From: an uncultured Collinsella sp.
Lineage (GTDB): Bacteria; Actinomycetota; Coriobacteriia; Coriobacteriales; Coriobacteriaceae
Assembly (NCBI GenBank): GCA_900756725.1
Contig: CAAELJ010000063.1
Location: 1-8,092 of the forward strand
DNA length: 8,092 nucleotides
Direction: 5' to 3'
Shown: one piece after another, positions 6,077 to 8,092 of the stretch
Layout of the letters: every line of letters begins with the position of its first letter
Position numbering within the stretch: position 1 is the first letter of the stretch
Position numbers and translations under genes: made by a program
The notes under the pieces: model-generated
What the model was told of the DNA's origin: nothing
Databases searched by the model: none
The model's input: the letters and a program-made list of their open reading frames with translations, nothing else

Positions 6077-6433
6077 ATGATTTCCATGCGTGAGGCGTAT
6101 GAGAAGATCGGCGCCAATTATGATGACGCGTGCGCTCGGCTGATGGGCGAGGAAATGCTCGCCCGCTTTGCCCTCAAGTTTTTGGATGACGAGAGCATGG
6201 ACAAGCTGGAGGCCGCCATGGCGGCGGGAGACGCAGAAGGTGCGTTTATGGCGGCGCACACGCTCAAGGGCGTGAGCCAGAACCTGGGATTCGATAATCT
6301 GTACGAGCCGGCGGTCGTGGTAACCGAAGCACTACGTGGTGCCGATGCCGTTGACGGCGCTCGCGAGGGGATGCATGCGCTGCAGCAGCAATATGCGGCT
6401 ACGATGTCGGCCCTGCGCGAGGCGGCCGAATAA
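6077..6433 (+). CDS. Stand-alone Hpt (histidine phosphotransfer) domain protein
   Basis: A 118-residue all-helical protein made of one Hpt domain, which passes phosphate between receiver domains in multistep phosphorelays. The phospho-accepting residue is H61 in AAHTLKGVSQNLGF, close to the family consensus HTLKG. There is no kinase, receiver or membrane segment, so it is a free cytosolic carrier. An AAGGAG ribosome site (6061-6066) lies ten bases before the ATG at 6077; a second in-frame ATG at 6086 is less well placed. It starts 24 bases after the preceding receiver/HD-GYP gene, so the two are almost surely co-transcribed and probably exchange phosphate. The source kinase, likely a hybrid histidine kinase, is not in the window. 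A hairpin terminator begins about 45 bases after its stop codon. Confidence 0.92.
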   Translation: MISMREAYEKIGANYDDACARLMGEEMLARFALKFLDDESMDKLEAAMAAGDAEGAFMAAHTLKGVSQNLGFDNLYEPAVVVTEALRGADAVDGAREGMHALQQQYAATMSALREAAE

Positions 6434-6476
6434 GAGCTTGTGAGCCTTGGGCTGTGTGCCTGTCGCGTATAGGCAA

Positions 6477-6517
6477 AAGGGCGCCCCGTCGGACCATGTG
6501 GCCGGCGGGGCGCCCTT
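6477..6517. terminator. Bidirectional terminator between convergent genes
   Basis: Arms at 6479-6492 and 6502-6515 form a 14-base GC-rich stem with one G-U pair and a nine-base loop. Flanking AA (6477-6478) and TT (6516-6517) add two pairs. On the minus strand a TTTT run follows; on the plus strand the downstream T content is only modest. It lies between the convergent Hpt and amidotransferase genes and can end transcription from both sides. Confidence 0.82.
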
Positions 6518-6538
6518 ATCTGTTATGCGGTTCGCGAA

Positions 6539-7348
6539 CTAGCGGGCCTGCTTTACCTTGGCCGCCGCCTCGACAAACGACTTCCACAGGTTAAAGTCGG
6601 TCTCGAGCGTCTTCCACGTGTACTCAGGGTGCCATTGCACACCCAGACAGAACGGCTGGCCTTCGACTTCGATGCACTCGGGAACGCCGTCGGTTGCCTT
6701 GGCGACCAAGCGCGTGCTCTTACCCAGACGATCGACGCAGCAGTGATGTGCGGAGTTGGTCTGGATCAGCCTGTGCCCGCCAACCGCGCGCTCCAGCAGC
6801 GAGCCCGGCACGACCTCGACAGGATGCACAGGGTCGTTGAGCACGTGGGTATGGCGCCACTGCGTGCGGCCCTCGCGCGCGCCTAGGCTCGGCACGTCCA
6901 TGCACAGGGTGCCGCCGGTGGCGACATTGAGCAGCTGCGTGCCTCGGCAGGTGGTAAAGAGCGGCTTCTTGGCGCGAAGTACCTCGTTAACCAGCTTAAA
7001 CTCAAAACGGTCGCGAATCTCGCAGCACAGCGTGGGGTCGTAAGGACGCTCGTCGCCCCAGCGTTTGGGGTTGACGTCCGGGCCGCCGGGAATGGCGATG
7101 CCGTCGGCGATTTCCACGTAATGACGGATAACGTCGACGTCTTCGGTAATGGACATCTGCAGCGGCAGACCGCCGGCGGCAAGAATGGCGTCGACAAATA
7201 CGCTCGCAATCTCCTCGTTGGGGGAGAGCGTCTCGCTCAAATAGGGCTTCGCTTCTTCCCAGCGTGGTGCGACCAGGATGAGCGGGCGGTCGGCGGGATC
7301 GACGTCGACGTGCGGAGTGTAGGACGATGAGGTGCGGGTTCCGATCAT
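6539..7348 (-). CDS. Gamma-glutamyl-gamma-aminobutyrate hydrolase family (peptidase C26, class I glutamine amidotransferase-like)
   Basis: A 269-residue cytosolic hydrolase related to PuuD, the family that cleaves gamma-glutamyl amide bonds. The nucleophile is C134 in TTCRGTQLLN, the elbow typical of C26 enzymes (GxCRGxQ-like). H240 and E242 in GVQWHPE complete the triad. IPGGPDVNP (86-94) is the family's oxyanion/glycine-rich segment. The fold begins at RPLILVAPRW (21-30), so about 20 residues precede it. The length fits the family. The ATG at 7348 has only a weak GAAAG ribosome site. Residues 199-204 read SAHHCC, unusual for its two cysteines next to the conserved HH. It lies 87 bases downstream of an amino-acid ABC transporter ATPase on the same strand, which suggests work on an imported gamma-glutamyl compound; that link is inference. 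The substrate is unknown. Confidence 0.9.
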   Translation of the reverse strand: MIGTRTSSSYTPHVDVDPADRPLILVAPRWEEAKPYLSETLSPNEEIASVFVDAILAAGGLPLQMSITEDVDVIRHYVEIADGIAIPGGPDVNPKRWGDERPYDPTLCCEIRDRFEFKLVNEVLRAKKPLFTTCRGTQLLNVATGGTLCMDVPSLGAREGRTQWRHTHVLNDPVHPVEVVPGSLLERAVGGHRLIQTNSAHHCCVDRLGKSTRLVAKATDGVPECIEVEGQPFCLGVQWHPEYTWKTLETDFNLWKSFVEAAAKVKQAR

Positions 7349-7435
7349 GGGTGCGGCTTTCGAATCCGGGTGGACATGGCACAGGGGTGGCGCGGGACAA
7401 ACGTTACTGATGAATTTGCCCGCGTGGCAATTGGG

Positions 7436-8092
7436 CTAGTGGCCCTTAATGGAGTTGAGGAAGTCCTGGGCGCGCTTGGTCTGGGGGTGGTCGAAGAACT
7501 CGTCGGGTGTGCCGGTTTCCACGATCTGGCCGTCGGCCATAAACACGACGCGGTCGGCCACGCGGCGGGCGAAGTTCATCTCGTGCGTGATGACGATCAT
7601 CGTCATGCCCTGCTGGGCCAGACGGACCATGACCTCGAGCACCTCGTTGATCATTTCGGGGTCAAGGGCGCTCGTGGGCTCGTCAAAAAGCATGGCCTTG
7701 GGTTGCATGGCAAGCGAACGTGCGATGGCTACACGCTGTTGCTGGCCGCCCGAGAGCTGTGCGGGCACCTTATCGGCCTGCTCGGCAACGCCCACGCGGC
7801 CCAGCAGGTCCATGGCGCGCTCACGAGCTTCCTCCTTGGAGACGCCCAGCACATCGACCGGTCCCAGCATGACGTTCTGCAGTACGGTCATATGTGCAAA
7901 CAGGTTGAACTGCTGAAATACCATGCCCAGCTCGGCACGCATGCGGGCAAGATCCTTGCCTTCCTGCGGCAGGGGCTCACCCTCGATGAGGATCTCGCCC
8001 GAGTCGATGGTTTCCAGGCGGTTGATGGTGCGGCACATGGTCGACTTGCCCGAGCCCGAGGGACCGATCACAACGACGACCTCGCCGCGGTC
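7436..8092 (-). CDS. Polar amino-acid ABC transporter ATP-binding protein (GlnQ/HisP type), 5' end outside window
   Basis: The ATPase subunit of an amino-acid importer. The visible 218 residues contain Walker A GPSGSGKST (10-18), a Q-loop (FQQFNLF, near residue 60), the ABC signature LSGGQ (113-117), Walker B MLFDEP (134-139) and the H-loop His (about 170, in ITHE). CRTINRLE after Walker A is typical of the GlnQ/HisP family of polar amino-acid transporters. The reading frame is open to the window edge, where it reads DRGEVVVVIGPSG. A GTG at 8071 lies inside the core strand before Walker A and is not the start, so roughly 25 N-terminal residues are missing. Membrane and binding-protein subunits would be expected upstream, outside the window. 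It works at the inner face of the membrane. The bound amino acid cannot be told. Confidence 0.93.
   Translation of the reverse strand, partial: DRGEVVVVIGPSGSGKSTMCRTINRLETIDSGEILIEGEPLPQEGKDLARMRAELGMVFQQFNLFAHMTVLQNVMLGPVDVLGVSKEEARERAMDLLGRVGVAEQADKVPAQLSGGQQQRVAIARSLAMQPKAMLFDEPTSALDPEMINEVLEVMVRLAQQGMTMIVITHEMNFARRVADRVVFMADGQIVETGTPDEFFDHPQTKRAQDFLNSIKGH

Noticed and set aside
5345..6259. A 304-codon open frame on the minus strand across the HD-GYP and Hpt genes
   Set aside because: It spans two solid genes on the other strand and shows no recognisable domain; a shadow of codon bias.
7416..7430. Small hairpin TTGCC-N5-GGCAA between the ABC ATPase and the amidotransferase
   Set aside because: Only five base pairs and no T-run after it on the minus strand; too weak to call a terminator.
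1..8092. Mobile element, phage, defence system or CRISPR content
   Set aside because: No transposase, integrase, direct-repeat array, tRNA-based attachment site or compositional break is visible; gene content is that of ordinary chromosome.

Overview
The window is chromosomal DNA from a GC-rich bacterium with tightly packed genes and gaps of 24 to 225 bases. Gene content and codon style suggest a gut actinobacterium of the Coriobacteriia, Collinsella-like. This is an impression from sequence character, not a database match. I see no rRNA, tRNA, CRISPR array, integrase or transposase, and no gene-free stretch longer than 300 bases.

Left part (1-2937, all on the minus strand): a D-2-hydroxyacid dehydrogenase with a GTG start, a type I methionine aminopeptidase with an N-terminal SEC-C zinc knuckle (map), and a TYW1-like radical SAM protein whose supported start gives 258 residues. 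A strong intrinsic terminator closes map before the dehydrogenase. A perfect 20-bp inverted repeat lies between the radical SAM gene and map, directly upstream of a plausible map promoter.

Middle part (3163-6433, plus strand): an alpha/beta hydrolase, then a two-gene signalling unit. Its first gene encodes a 626-residue protein with a Cys-containing N-terminal region, a degenerate GGDEF domain (GCDKF) that keeps an RxxD inhibitory-site motif and its guanine-contact residues, a receiver domain, and an HD-GYP domain with a full set of metal ligands. The second, 24 bases downstream, encodes a stand-alone Hpt phosphotransfer protein. Together they look like a phosphorelay output that hydrolyses cyclic-di-GMP, possibly tuned by GTP or c-di-GMP bound to the dead cyclase domain. 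No histidine kinase is in the window. A long GC-rich hairpin ends this unit and probably serves both strands.

Right part (6539-8092, minus strand): a class I glutamine amidotransferase-like gamma-glutamyl hydrolase (peptidase C26) lies downstream of the ATPase of a polar amino-acid ABC transporter, which runs off the window edge. The shared strand and 87-base gap make co-transcription plausible.

Most of the window is ordinary housekeeping and metabolic content. The parts most worth a second look are the GGDEF-REC-HD-GYP plus Hpt module and the perfect inverted repeat upstream of map.
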